64,000 bases of DNA from Bagarius yarrelli (lineage: Eukaryota; Chordata; Actinopteri; Siluriformes; Sisoridae). The position numbers and the translations under genes were made by a program. How positions within the stretch are numbered: position 1 is the stretch's first letter; each line of letters begins with the position of its first letter. The DNA lies in assembly GCA_005784505.1 (NCBI GenBank), contig VCAZ01000153.1, positions 358,501-422,500 on the forward strand. The letters are read 5' to 3'. The notes beneath the pieces are model-generated. The model searched no databases and was not told where the DNA came from. It saw only the letters and a program-made list of their open reading frames with translations. Positions 10,834 through 20,745 of this stretch are shown piece by piece.

Positions 10834-11812
10834 CACTGCGCAAAAAAATAAAGGGAACACTTAAACAACACAATGTAACTCCAAGTCAGTGACACTTCTG
10901 TGAAATCAAACTGCCCACTTAGGAAGCAGCACTGATTGACAATCAGTCTCACATGCTGTTGTGCAGTAGGCAATTAGCAAGACACCCCCAATAAAGGAGT
11001 GGTTCTGCAGGTGGTGACCACAGACCACTTCTCAGTTCCTCTGCTTTCTGGCTGATGTTTTGGTCACTATTGAATGCTGGCGGTTTCTTTCACTCTAGTG
11101 GTAGCATGAGACGGAGTCTACAACCCACACAAGTGGCTCAGGTAGTGCAGCTCATCCAGGATGGCACATCAATGCGAGCTGTGGCAAGAAGGTTTGCTGT
11201 GTCTGTCAGCGTAGTGTCCAGAGCATGGAGGCGCTACCAGGAGACAGGCCAGTACATCAGGAGACGTGGAGGAGGCCGTAGGAGGGCAACAACCCAGCAG
11301 CAGGACCGCTACCTCCGCCTTTGTGCAAGGAGCAGCAGGAGGAGCACTGCCAGAACCCTGCAAAATGACCTCCAACAGGCCACAAATGTGCATGTGTCTG
11401 CTCAAACGGTCAGAAACAGACTCCATGAGGGTGGTATGAGGGCCCGACGTCCACAGGTGAGGGTTGTGCTTACAGCCCAACACCGTGCAGGACATTTGGC
11501 ATTTGCCAGAGAACACCAAGATTGGCAAATTGGCGCCCTGTGCTCTTCACAGATGAAAGCAGGTTCACACTGAGCACATGTGACATGAGTATGGAGACAC
11601 TGTGGAGAACGTTCTGCTGCCTGCAACATCCTCCAGCGGTTTGGCAGTGGGTCAGTAATTGTGTGGGGTGGCATTTCTTTGGAGGGCCACACAGCCCTGC
11701 ATGTGCTCGCCAGAGGTAGCCTGACTGCCATTAGGTACCGAGATGAGATCCTCAGACCCCTTGTGAGACCATATGCCGGTGCGGTTGCCCCTGGGTTCCT
11801 CCTAATGCGAAA
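10834..11812 (+). mobile_element. Tc1-like DNA transposon, 3' truncated
   Basis: The element starts after a TA at 10832-10833 with the terminal motif cactgcgcaaaaaaataaag, then ggaacacttaaacaacac. The sequence closely follows the abundant teleost Tc1 family with this terminus. It carries most of a transposase (next entry) and stops near 11812 in a CT microsatellite, so the 3' terminal repeat and about the last third of the gene are missing. Tc1 elements of teleosts have been reported to move horizontally, including between fish and lampreys; whether this copy is young needs alignment, but its similarity to the family I recall is high. Confidence 0.92.
11055..11812 (+). pseudogene. Tc1-like transposase, frameshifted and 3' truncated
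   Basis: The first 172 codons (from 11055, with a likely family start at the MRRSLQPTQ methionine, 11106) encode the paired-like helix-turn-helix: QPTQVAQVVQLIQDGTSM and VVSRAWRRYQETGQ, then the basic linker RRRGGGRRRATT. Near 11528 a deletion of a few bases shifts the frame. The first catalytic Asp survives in another frame as LFTDESRFTL (near 11541), and a third frame gives MWGGISLEGHTALHVLARGS to about 11805. The reading stops at FLLM, where the second catalytic Asp normally follows, so two of three DDE residues are absent. It cannot be functional. Confidence 0.9.
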
Positions 11813-11919
11813 CATCTCTCTCTCTCTCTCTCTCTTTCGCTCTCCTCTCTCTCTCTCTCTCGCTCTCTCTTCTCTCTCTCTCAGCTCTCTCTCCTCTATC
11901 ATCTCTCTCTCTCTCTCTA

Positions 11920-12001
<82 letters not shown>

Positions 12002-12007
12002 TCTATC

Positions 12008-12040
<33 letters not shown>

Positions 12041-12043
12041 ATG
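11813..12043. repeat. Compound microsatellite (CT)n(TA)n(CT)n
   Basis: CT-rich repeat to about 11928, a TA tract to about 12000 and a second CT tract to about 12040. It directly joins the broken end of the Tc1 element. The plus-strand open frame running through it (SLSLS and IYIYI runs) is not a protein. Confidence 0.95.
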
Positions 12044-12049
12044 CCTTTC

Positions 12050-12152
12050 TCCCTTTCAGAGATGGCTGGGATAGACTCCAGCAGATCCCTGTGACCCCGA
12101 ATTAGGAAATAAGCGGGTATTAAAATGAATAAATAAATGAATGAATGACTAA
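12050..12152 (+). mobile_element. SINE-B tail fragment
   Basis: ctttcagagatggctgggat, gactccagcagatccctgtg, ccccgaattaggaaataagc, then an AATGAATG-type repeat. Only the tail is present. Confidence 0.75.
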
Positions 12153-13650
12153 ATGAAGTAAAATTAAATTACCACCTCTTTGAAAGTGCATGCAGACTGG
12201 GAGTAAGCTAAACACGTTAATTACCCAAATCAGCATGGCTGACAGGAAATCCAAATATGGTCATGGCAAGTGAAATGAAAGTCTCATTTCTTTGGGTTCT
12301 GTCCATCGGACTCATTTCGACGTTACTCCCAAACCGGTTTGAAGTTGTCACGCTAATTGCGTCATCAAGTTCGTCACTTTTATTGGTTCTTGGTTTGATG
12401 CCCTCATAGGAGAAGTCACACTGCAGATAAATGTGTGAAATCTTCTCACACTGCCAGAATTTCACCGGATGGAAAAACATATCCCAACGGTTTCACCCTC
12501 AAATTTCACATTTTAATTTCTGATAAATTAACTTATTTATTGTTCAATTTTTCTTCAATTGCTCTTTAATGTATTTTGCGTTTGTACTTCTTTAAAAAGT
12601 ATTTTTGATGAATTTCTTGTTTTTGTCTACCAATAACTTTAAAGTAAAAGGTAAAAACATATATAATAAGTAATAATATAGTATAATAAATAAAAATATA
12701 TAATTTTTACAGGCTATAATCCATCTTCCACAAGTCAACCAGCTCCTGAGCAACAAAGTTGTGATTGTGAGTCATGAGCACAAAGAAAAGCAAAGAAATA
12801 AACAGACAAATTTGTTACAGATGCATTTGTGTGAAAATGCACTGAAAATGATAGTTAAGTGAGGAAAAACACAAGTCGACTCAAGTCATGCTTTTAAAGG
12901 AAAATATCACATTCGATAATAATAACAGTACCAAGCAGCGTCTTTTATTCCTTACGTATGATTTAAAGCTGGATTTGAACTCCAGAAATAGCCCGTAAAG
13001 CTTAACACCTTTTTCCTCCTCCATATGCATTTTTTCACACTCTGTGTAGCTGTTAATCGGCTTCCCGCCTTCCCGTCGAGTGCTTTCTGCATTAATAAAG
13101 GAAAAATAGCAAAACATCTGGCTAAAGGCAACGTATATATTTATATATCATATGGAGAATAAAATAAGAGTCATTTGCACCTGCATCTGCATTGCGTTTG
13201 TTACACCTGGCAGATGTGTTTATAAGAAACTTCTTTAGAGATAAAGAACAGTAATCAATAAGACTTTTTACTCTTCTGAGCAGAACTCTTTATAGTGATC
13301 TAAAGAACCATTTCCACAGATAGTTTATAGAAAATTGTAAATATTGGGTATTTTGTGGAATATTGGAACGGATAGTTTGTCGTATTTTATCCCACACAGC
13401 TGCTAAATTCTCAAAGATCTACCGGCTGGAACTGGTTCTGTTATGTGAGGTTTCTATAGCAACCTAAGGTGTAGTATGCAGAAATAGACGATTTATTTTT
13501 AACAGATCAGAAATGTGTGCAATCAAAATGTGTGCACACTTTTTTTTTTCGGTATTTTTTTTCCTGTAACATAATTGATTGATTAATTGAATTATAACTC
13601 ATTTATTTGTAGTTTAATATGTTTTTTTTATAAAATTTTTAATTCACCTT
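12153..13650. other. AT-rich unassigned DNA
   Basis: No element or exon recognised. Two minus-strand open frames (12217-12480 and 12881-13117) have no recognisable domains. Confidence 0.4.
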
Positions 13651-13652
13651 GT

Positions 13653-13808
13653 ATTTACAGCATTTGGTAGACGCCCTTATCCAAAGGGGCCTACAATTAT
13701 TCCTTGTTATACAACTGAGAAATTGGGGCCCAGAAGTGGTGGCTTGGAATCGAACCCGTGTTCTGAAGTTGGTAGTTTAACAACTTAACCGCTACGCTGC
13801 CACTTCCC
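13653..13808 (-). mobile_element. SINE-A, internally shortened
   Basis: Plus strand: atttacagcatttggtagac, gcccttatccaaaggggcct, caactgagaaattggggccc, aatcgaacccgtgttctgaa, aacttaaccgctacgctgcc. About 20 bases between aattgggg and ggccc are missing. Confidence 0.78.
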
Positions 13809-14340
13809 ACAAAATGTATTTGTTTATTTATAATTGAATGTTTTATTTTAATAATTGTATTAATTTGTGGGGGTCACATCATATTTTGAAGTGTTGAGCA
13901 GTGAGGAGCATTAAGGAGAACGGCTATATCGCATTAGCTAAATTTTCTATGATCCCCTGTTTGACCAAAAATGAGCGAGTTTCACTGATTCTCCTTCAGC
14001 AGCTAATAGTAACGACCCAGACAGACAGGTGAGAAAAAGCCCACCAATTCGGGTCGCAGTGCAGCAATACTGGAAACACAAAATGCAGGAAATACCTAGA
14101 GCGATAATACCATTAAATGTGAATGGGCAACCTAAAATATTTTCTTGGGGGGAAAAGGGGATCTCAGACAAAGAAATGTTGGATTAAAAGACAAGGTCAT
14201 CAGTGGAAAACTGCCTCTGGGGCTAACACAATCGTTTGTTGGTTTTTTTTTTGGTGGTTTTTATTGCTGTTTGTTGCCCTTCTATGTTCAGATGTTCCTT
14301 GTTTAGTCTGTACAGCAGTGCCGTGACTTACGGGTGATGG
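13809..14340. other. Unassigned DNA
   Basis: Nothing recognised. Confidence 0.4.
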
Positions 14341-14344
14341 CGCT

Positions 14345-14680
14345 CGTAACTCTAATTATTCGTATGTCAAATCAATTTTTCCCTACAGATCAGATGACCT
14401 GATGGCTTGAGGGTTGAGTGTGTCGCATATTTGTAGGTTGAGGTAGTTCAGATCAGTTTGTTGAGCAGCCTGATGGCTTGAGGGAAGTAACTGTTGCACA
14501 TTCGGGTTGTGATGGCCCGAATGCTACAGTACCTTTTTCTAGTGTGGTCCTCCACAATGCTGTTGGCTTTGCGGATGCAGCGTGTGGTGTAGATGTCCAT
14601 TATGGAGGGAAGAGAGACTCCAACATTACACTTGCTGCGTCGGTCGCAGGTTCGCCTAAACACTTGATTATAATACAATA
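14345..14680 (-). pseudogene. LINE ORF2 C-terminal fragment
   Basis: The minus strand encodes 76 codons ending at 14448 with LPSIMDIYTTRCIRKANSIV, then CSIRAITTRMCNSYFPQ and AIRLLNKLI. I recognise this as the C-terminal segment seen in many teleost non-LTR elements (a xxxYTTRCLRKA motif, then RSIRTRTTRxxNSFFPQAIRLLN). The rest of the gene is absent. The family name is uncertain. Confidence 0.65.
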
Positions 14681-14689
14681 AAGGGCGAA

Positions 14690-15235
14690 CGCAGTCCCAA
14701 ATGTACTAAACTAGTTTATTCGATATAGACATGTGTTTGTAACTTTTTTTCCTGTCGCACACTCTTGCTGGCATGCACGCTCACCAAACTACGGCAAGCC
14801 CTAAGAGGAAAAATTCATTCACCCACACAAACTCAATTATCACAGTCAACCTCAATAAACAGTTCAATCTGTAATCTAGCTATCGAGTGAGACACGGGAT
14901 GTTGGGTGGATGTTACGGCGTTCACTGTGGTGTTTGCTACGCCAACTAGCGGTTGGGTGTCTGAAAGGTACCAAAGGTACCGCTGTAGTTAGTTTGTTTA
15001 CATAAAGTCTTATCCTACATTCATGTTCCGATTCTTTGTCGGATTTAAACTATTTTTCCAGAACGGTCAGGGGAACCAGCAATTTATTTTTATTTTTTAT
15101 TTTTCAGTTTTAAATTAATTTAGAACTATAACATTTTAGGGTGTCGGTATCGTACATGCGTCTTTTTGTTCTAGACTATCCGTCTATGGGCATTATGTTT
15201 AGGTTCTTTGTTTAGAACATTGAACCTTAATTCTA
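14690..15235. other. Unassigned DNA
   Basis: Nothing recognised. A small local repeat gaaaggtaccaaaggtaccg is at 14964-14985. Confidence 0.4.
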
Positions 15236-15239
15236 GATT

Positions 15240-15692
15240 ATCAAAGAAGAAGAATGATTAAGAGGAAAAGGGATTTAAAAAATGATTAAAAGGAAAAAAG
15301 AGGAGGATAAGTAAGAGGATAATAAAGAACAATAAAGAATGATAAAGAAGGAGAAGATAAAGCTGGGTGTTGGGGAGGAAGTAAATAAAGAATGATAAAA
15401 TGTGAAAAGGAAAATAAAGGATAGCAATGAAAAAACAAAAAGAAGAAGCAGGATTATGGAATATGGAAAAAGAAAGAAAAAGTATAATAAAGAAGAATAA
15501 GAAGAAAAATAGTGATGATGATGATTATAAGGCTTCTTATCAGGAGTATGATAAAAATGATAAAAAGAATAAATAAAGATGATGGAGGATAAAAGAAGAC
15601 GATTAAAAAAAAACGTTTGAAGTTAAAGGAAGAAAGGAAGAAAAGAAAAAAAAGAATGAGGACAATGAAAGTAGAAGTAGAAGAGAAGTAAA
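15240..15692. repeat. Purine-rich tract, cryptic simple sequence
   Basis: About 450 bases on the plus strand are nearly all A, G and T with very few C, built from degenerate GATAAA, AAGAAG, AGGATA and GATGAT units. No fixed period is visible. Confidence 0.85.
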
Positions 15693-15765
15693 GATGTTTA
15701 AATTATTATATTTTGGCTTTTGGAGTATGTACAGAAAGTATGGTTGGAATAACAATTTTATAAAG

Positions 15766-15880
15766 AAATCGTCTCGGTTAATATGGTAACCCTCGTTCCC
15801 TGATGGAGGGAACGGAGACGTTGTGTCGAGTGACGACACTAGGGGACACAACGTCGGAGTGAACGACAGATAGGGAACAA
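15766..15880. repeat. Dispersed repeat with two nested hairpins
   Basis: Starts near taatatggtaaccctcg. The first hairpin pairs cgttccct (15794-15801) with agggaacg (15807-15814). The second pairs gacgttgtgtc (15817-15827) with gacacaacgtc (15845-15855). I recall very similar sequence as a common cyprinid or teleost repeat but cannot give its class. Confidence 0.6.
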
Positions 15881-15892
15881 TAGAAACGTCAC

Positions 15893-16080
15893 AACATGCA
15901 CTGGTAGCTTAATGGTTAAGGAGTTGGACTAATGAGCGGAAGATTGTGTGTTTAATTCCACTGAACTAATGACCTGTCTAGGTTGTACCCATGAGATTTT
16001 GCCCAATGAGAGCTGGGCTAGACTCCAGCAGATCCTTGTGAACCTGATTAGAAATAATCGGGTATAGACAATAGATAGAT
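15893..16080 (+). mobile_element. Chimeric SINE: SINE-A head joined to SINE-B tail
   Basis: 15895-15965 carries a SINE-A-type head (ggtagcttaatggttaagga, gttggactaatgagcggaag). From about 15970 it switches to the SINE-B tail (gacctgtctaggttgtaccc, ttgcccaatgagagctgggc, gactccagcagatccttgtg) and ends in GATA-type repeats. No SINE-A body or tail is present. Confidence 0.7.
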
Positions 16081-16144
16081 GGATAAATTACATAATATCA
16101 TGTGATCACAAATATTCATGCAAATTCAGCAAATCCTTTGGGTT

Positions 16145-16342
16145 TAGAAGGTATGTACAGTATAGCAGTAGACCGCTGGGATAACAATTTCTTTAAGAAA
16201 TCAATCACAATATGCATTGGTAGCTCAGTTAACTTAATGAGTGGAAAAGTTTGGGTTTAATACCCAGTACCACCAAATTGCCTTAACCTTGAGCTGCTCG
16301 GTTAGATGAGAAAAAAAGAAATAAGATAAATGTAAGTTGGCG
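16145..16342 (+). mobile_element. SINE-A with duplicated flank, head damaged
   Basis: The flank 16145-16207 (ggtatgtacagtatagcag, aacaatttctttaagaaatc) repeats sequence at 15725-15770, and both lead into atgcaytggtagct. The SINE follows with tttgggtttaatacccagta, gaccaaattg-like body lost, and gataaatgtaagttggcgca. Confidence 0.55.
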
Positions 16343-16344
16343 CA

Positions 16345-16481
16345 AGTGGTAGCTCAGTGGTTAAGTTGTTGGACTGGTGAGTGAAAGATTGTGGGGTTTA
16401 ATTCCCAGCAGCACCAAGCTGCACTATTGGACCCCTTGGCCAGACCCTTAACCCCAAACTGCCCAGCTGTACAAATAAGAA
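16345..16481 (+). mobile_element. SINE-A, 3' truncated
   Basis: ggtagctcagtggttaagtt, gttggactggtgagtgaaag, ggtttaattcccagcagcac, cttaaccccaaactgccc, ending at gctgtacaaataaga. The tail is lost. Confidence 0.8.
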
Positions 16482-17165
16482 ATTCTACAGAAATGAACAA
16501 CACAACTCGAAAAAGGAATAATTTATCACGCTTGAATGAAAGTCAAAGATCTAAGTCAGTAAAACGATCCACAATTTCCGTCGCTAGAACTAAGCAATCC
16601 TTTAAATTCTCATGGTTCTGTTATAACGCCTGGATTGTTGAGGAGCCTCATTTTAAAATGTTACAGGGTCGTTTTTTGGTTTTTTCTTAACCCGAAACCT
16701 TTCACAGCTCTACGTTTCTCAGCCTGGAGTGTCTTTACGGCAATGAACATGAAGCAACACTCAGAGGACAGGATGAATTAGACGGAGCATTCTAAGACAG
16801 ACCGGTAAAATAAGTGTCCCCTTTGCATGGTGACAGTCTAGCTGTAGGGCAGCATTTGCCAAAATGACAACATAATTTGGACGGGAAAGACAGGTGCACT
16901 TTCCCGCCTGCAGGAGAAGCCTGACAGAGATAATCAGTGATAATCAGAGAGAAATGATTTCTTTCAGCAGGGACACACTTACACAGTTCTCTAAATCCGC
17001 CAGGCAATATCAGGCTACTGGCAAGTCCCCAATAATGGTGGCCAAGCTAAACACACACACTTCCAGAGCTGATAATGGAGATGAGGGGAAATGGTAACTG
17101 ATGATAAAATGTCTTAGCCGATTTTGACAAATTTTGACATGTGAATTGAAGATGAATCATGTAAA
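16482..17165. other. Unassigned DNA
   Basis: Nothing recognised; overlapping short open frames on both strands at 16792-17097 carry no domain. Confidence 0.4.
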
Positions 17166-17167
17166 TA

Positions 17168-17335
17168 GAGTGTGTGTGTATGGTTGTTTGTCTGTATGTG
17201 GTCCTGTATGATTGGCGACCTGTCCAGGGTGACCCCTGCCTTTCACCCAATGACAGCTGGGATAGACTCCAGCAGATCCCTGTAAACCTGATTAGGAATA
17301 AGCGGCTATAGAGATCGGATGAATGGATGAATGAT
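17168..17335 (+). mobile_element. SINE-B, 5' truncated
   Basis: Begins in the GT-rich linker (gagtgtgtgtgtatggttgt), then attggcgacctgtccagggt, ttcacccaatgacagctggg, gactccagcagatccctgta, attaggaataagcggctata and a GGATGAAT-type end. Confidence 0.85.
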
Positions 17336-17985
17336 GTAAATATCCAGTTTATAACATAGAAAAAAGAATTTAACATATACAAATATACAAGTAAGACATT
17401 CATATTTAGGAGTTTAAAATGTAGGGTTTATGTAGCGTTAGAGTTTAGCAGTCACTCCGGAAGTTCTCTTAGTTGTGATCGCATATATTAATGCATATTC
17501 AGCCCTGGTGTATTCTGCGTGCAATTTTATCCGATTACTGTGATTTTTTTTTGCCAATTTGACCAGTTATCTTAATGTTCCACCCAAAACATGGCCAGTA
17601 TGTCACCAAATACACTTCTTCATATTTTTACATGCTGTGCTGTCGTTCTTTTGTACCTCAGTTATCGTTATAAAATGAAGCGGAATGTAATTGAAAGAAA
17701 CCGTAATGAGCAGAACAAAGCAAATGTCTGGCTTGTGTTGTCCTTATATGCGACTGACCTTGAGTTTCTAGTGAAAAAACCTGATTGCGTCTCTGAGTTA
17801 TAAAAAACTAGCAACATAAACGCTATAGAACATCAGTGAAAAGGCGCACAAAGGAATTTCTAGGGTTTTTTTTGGTTGTATATACATTTTTTTGCAATTT
17901 GTGGGGACTCATTAGTGGGTAAAAACGATGCATTTGGTCACTTTAAATGCAGTTTGCACATCAACCTTCCTTTATTAATTGCACA
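17336..17985. other. Unassigned DNA
   Basis: Nothing recognised. The 70-codon frame at 17591-17803 has no recognisable domain. Confidence 0.4.
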
Positions 17986-17989
17986 TTTC

Positions 17990-18335
17990 TATAATCTGGT
18001 CGGCGCTTTTTAATTTAACTGCCCCGTACCGCGTCCTGTTTTTTGCACTGTATTGTCTGCTTTAATGTTTGTACTGTTTATTGCAGTATATTGTCTGTCT
18101 TGCTCTGTTTGCACCAGGTTGCACACATGCACTTTATGTTACTAAGACAATTTACTTTTAGTCTTTAGCTCTGTGTTGTTCTGTTTAGTGGCTTTTTGTT
18201 GTTGTTGTCTGTGCAGTTCTGTGTTGTTTTGTGTAGCACCAGGGGGTCCTGGAGAAACGTTGTTTCATTTTCCTGTGTACGGCGTCTGCTATATATGATT
18301 GAAATGACAATAAAGCTTCTTGAACTTGCAACACG
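17990..18335 (+). mobile_element. 3' end of a teleost non-LTR element (3' UTR)
   Basis: Repeated ttgcactgtattgtctg-like segments, tttgcaccaggttgcacaca, gtgtagcaccagggggtcct, ggagaaacgttgtttcattt, then a terminal gaaatgacaataaagcttct. This order is typical of abundant fish LINE 3' ends. There is no coding sequence in this copy. Confidence 0.6.
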
Positions 18336-19400
18336 TGCATGTCGTAGGCTTTAGCTGAACTTGTAACATTTCTTTTCTTTTCTTTTCTGTTCGGTTTTTG
18401 TTTTTATTGCCTCTTAAACAGAGATCTGCTCGATTTTAAACGGTTTTAGGAAAGACAACCTCGTAAAAACCTCAACTCCGGACCGCCAGTGGGTGCCCTC
18501 AGACGATTACTGACTGTTTACACTCGCATTCACTTCCGGGTCAATCAGCACACTTGGAATTATTATTAGCGAAGTATTGTTAGCCGCGTCTACATGCTAA
18601 GCATTTATATTCTGTTCTCGATTCTAGGTTCTGATCTTTGCCCGTTTTTTTTGTTTGGTTTTTTTTACGATTTTTCATCTTTGTGATTCTGTTTTGGTTG
18701 CCATATCTTGCAGCTTTCACTGTGTAACGACGAGCGCCTGTTCTATGACCTCTTCTCTGCTCTCGACTGTGTTTTATGCTAATTTGAATAAAGCTTTTAC
18801 CAGCCCGGTACTTAAGCTTAGCAATTCCCCAACATTCAGCAGGAAAGCACCAGTAAGTGACAGTGTTTTACACTGTGTGCAATGTTGTGGTGCAATTTCT
18901 TACTTAAACCTTAAACAGTTTATTGCAACATAGCATTAAAATCATTGCAATACAAATATTTTTATAATTTTATAATTAAAAACTATAATAATAATAATAA
19001 TAATCGTCTTTCAAACAGTGTTGCTACAAAGTGTTGTGTATCTAGCGGACGCTAACTGCTGCTCTCCTGTCAGGTGTAACTAGCATTTTCACAGGATGTG
19101 TTTAGACAGCTTCTTTTCACGGCAACAATCGAGCTTGTAAATAACACGGTTTATAACAAGGTTTTTATAGGGTTTGTTTTTTCCGCTTCTTATTGTTTGC
19201 TTTTTTGTTCTATTACAATCCAACATTATCTCATAAAATTTTTATAAAATCATTTTAATTATGCCTTAATGTATAAAATACCTTTAAAATACTCATATTT
19301 GTATTTTTCCAAGGAATCAATAGAAACATCACAACATGCATTGGTAGCTCGGTGTAGATAGAATATCCACTTATAAACCGGTGGCTCAAATGATTCACTA
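18336..19400. other. Unassigned DNA with a short ATA repeat
   Basis: A (TAA)n run lies near 18986-19005. A short direct echo of the 15880 flank (gaaacatcacaacatgcatt, 19322) leads to ggtagctcgg. No gene signal. Confidence 0.4.
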
Positions 19401-19403
19401 ATT

Positions 19404-19885
19404 CTTTGTGTGATGAGGTTAAACAGGATTAGGAAATTCAGGAGAAGTGGTGATTCATGGTTTAAGGTGTTGGCCTATCAACCCAAAGATTGTGGATTCG
19501 ATTCCCAGATCCACCAAACCACCACTGCTGGGCCCCCCAATTGCTCAGTTGTGTAAATGAATTTACTGTAATGAAATTACTGTAAATGTAAATTACACGC
19601 CTTTATCAGGGGGCGGCTCATGTTAGATGTTTTGGGGAGAAAGTCAAGGAAGCACAGATTGAGGTGGTTTGGACATGTACAGAGGAGGGATAGTGAATAT
19701 ATCGGTAGGAGGATGTTAGAAATAAAGCTACCAGGCAGAAGGTAAAGGGGAAGAGCAAAGAGGAGGTATATGGATGTGATAAATGAGGACATGAAGTTAG
19801 TGGGTGTGAGTGAAGAGGATGTAGAGAATAGGGTTAGGGGGAGACAGATGACCCTTAAAAGGGAACAGCCGAAAGGAGAAGAAGC
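19404..19885 (+). pseudogene. LINE C-terminal fragment split by a SINE-A
   Basis: The left LINE part (19404-19442) has gtgatgaggttaaacaggat, matching 5545-5564. The right part (19611-19885) restarts with catgttagatgttttgggg and encodes LRWFGHVQRRDSEYIGRRML, then after a stop RRYMDVINEDMKLVGVSEED and VENRVR, ending in gaaaggagaagaagcag. Aligned with the 5.5 kb copy, the two parts are adjacent sequence separated by a SINE. It is inactive. Confidence 0.82.
19444..19608 (+). mobile_element. SINE-A nested in a LINE
   Basis: aagtggtgattcatggttta, ttcgattcccagatccacca, ccccccaattgctcagttgt, tactgtaaatgtaaatt. The tail is rearranged: tactgtaatgaaattactgt is duplicated in place of the usual gtcgctctgg. 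Confidence 0.8.
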
Positions 19886-19894
19886 AGATCTTCA

Positions 19895-19957
19895 TATTTA
19901 CATTTACATTTCTGGCATTTGCCAGCCACCCTTATCCAAAGTGACTTACACATACAG
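19895..19957 (-). mobile_element. SINE-A tail fragment, reversed
   Basis: atttacatttacatttctgg, catttgccagccacccttat, ccaaagtgacttacacata. Only the tail remains. Confidence 0.75.
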
Positions 19958-19987
19958 CTCGGTTTTGTTTTTACCCTACTAAGTAGG

Positions 19988-20166
19988 CGTGGAAAGTGGT
20001 AGCACAGTGGTTAAAGTGTTGGAATGCTAATTTGGAAGACCTGGGTTTGATTTCCAAGTTACTACTGCTGGGCCCCATGAGCATGGCTCTTAACCCCGGA
20101 TTGCTCAGTTACATAAAAGAGATAAATGAAAGTCGCTCTGCTAAATGCCATAAATGTAAATTTAAG
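19988..20166 (+). mobile_element. SINE-A
   Basis: aaagtggtagcacagtggtt, aaagtgttggaatgctaatt, ctgggtttgatttccaagtt, gggccccatgagcatggctc, gataaatgaaagtcgctctg, then gctaaatgccataaatgtaa. A short deletion removed gataagggcgt from the tail. Confidence 0.82.
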
Positions 20167-20224
20167 CAGTTCAGGGTTAAGGACTCTCTCAGAGGCACCA
20201 CTATAGACACCGGAGGGCAACAGA

Positions 20225-20600
20225 GAGACTGTCTTTGTTCATGTCCATGAGCACATTGTTTGTTTATGTTTTTTATGTAATTTCCCCTGTCCATGTGTCA
20301 TGACTTGATTGGTTTAATTTCGTCATTTGTTTTTCATCGTGTTCTAGTGAGTACCGTTTAGTTGATTGTTTACCCCGTTGGGTTAAGTATTTATACCCCT
20401 GTGTTTGTGTCTGTCTTTGTCTTGCTTTGTCACTTGTCAGGGTTTATGTCGATGTCATGTTCTGCTTCAGGTAATAATTATGTTAGGTCAGGTCTAGTTA
20501 GTCTGTTAGTTTAGTTTTATGTTTAATCTTTCCATCTTTTTTTGTTTGTTTGTTTGTTTCTTTGTAATTTCAATAAAAACTGCATTTGCATCCAACTTCA
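20225..20600 (+). mobile_element. G repeat: T-rich element ending in AATAAA
   Basis: T-rich sequence with gtccatgtgtcatgacttga, ttaagtatttatacccctgt and the end caataaaaactgcatttgca. A GTTT repeat sits at 20542-20560. It matches the minus strand of 2060-2390 in arrangement. Solo LTR or retroelement 3' end are both possible. Confidence 0.35.
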
Positions 20601-20634
20601 TCTTCTGACTCATGACATCCCGCAATTCTTAAAC

Positions 20635-20745
20635 AGTATATCGCTGGATCTGATATTACAAAACCCGATATCTGATATCGTAAAGCGCTCAAATATCGTG
20701 AAAAAACATCAGTGGAACCGATTATTGGTCAATCTCTAGTTAACA
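20635..20745. repeat. ATATCG-rich repeat remnant
   Basis: tatatcgctggatctgatat, cccgatatctgatatcgtaa, ccgattattggtcaatctct. Similar ATATCG motifs occur at 28975-29035 and 32870-33070, as in known fish DNA-element remnants. Confidence 0.4.

Noticed and set aside
11402..11929. 175-codon minus-strand frame across the Tc1 element
   Set aside because: Antisense shadow of the transposase plus Arg/Glu runs from the CT microsatellite.
16391..16690. 99-codon plus-strand frame
   Set aside because: Its first third is SINE-A sequence and the remainder has no domain.
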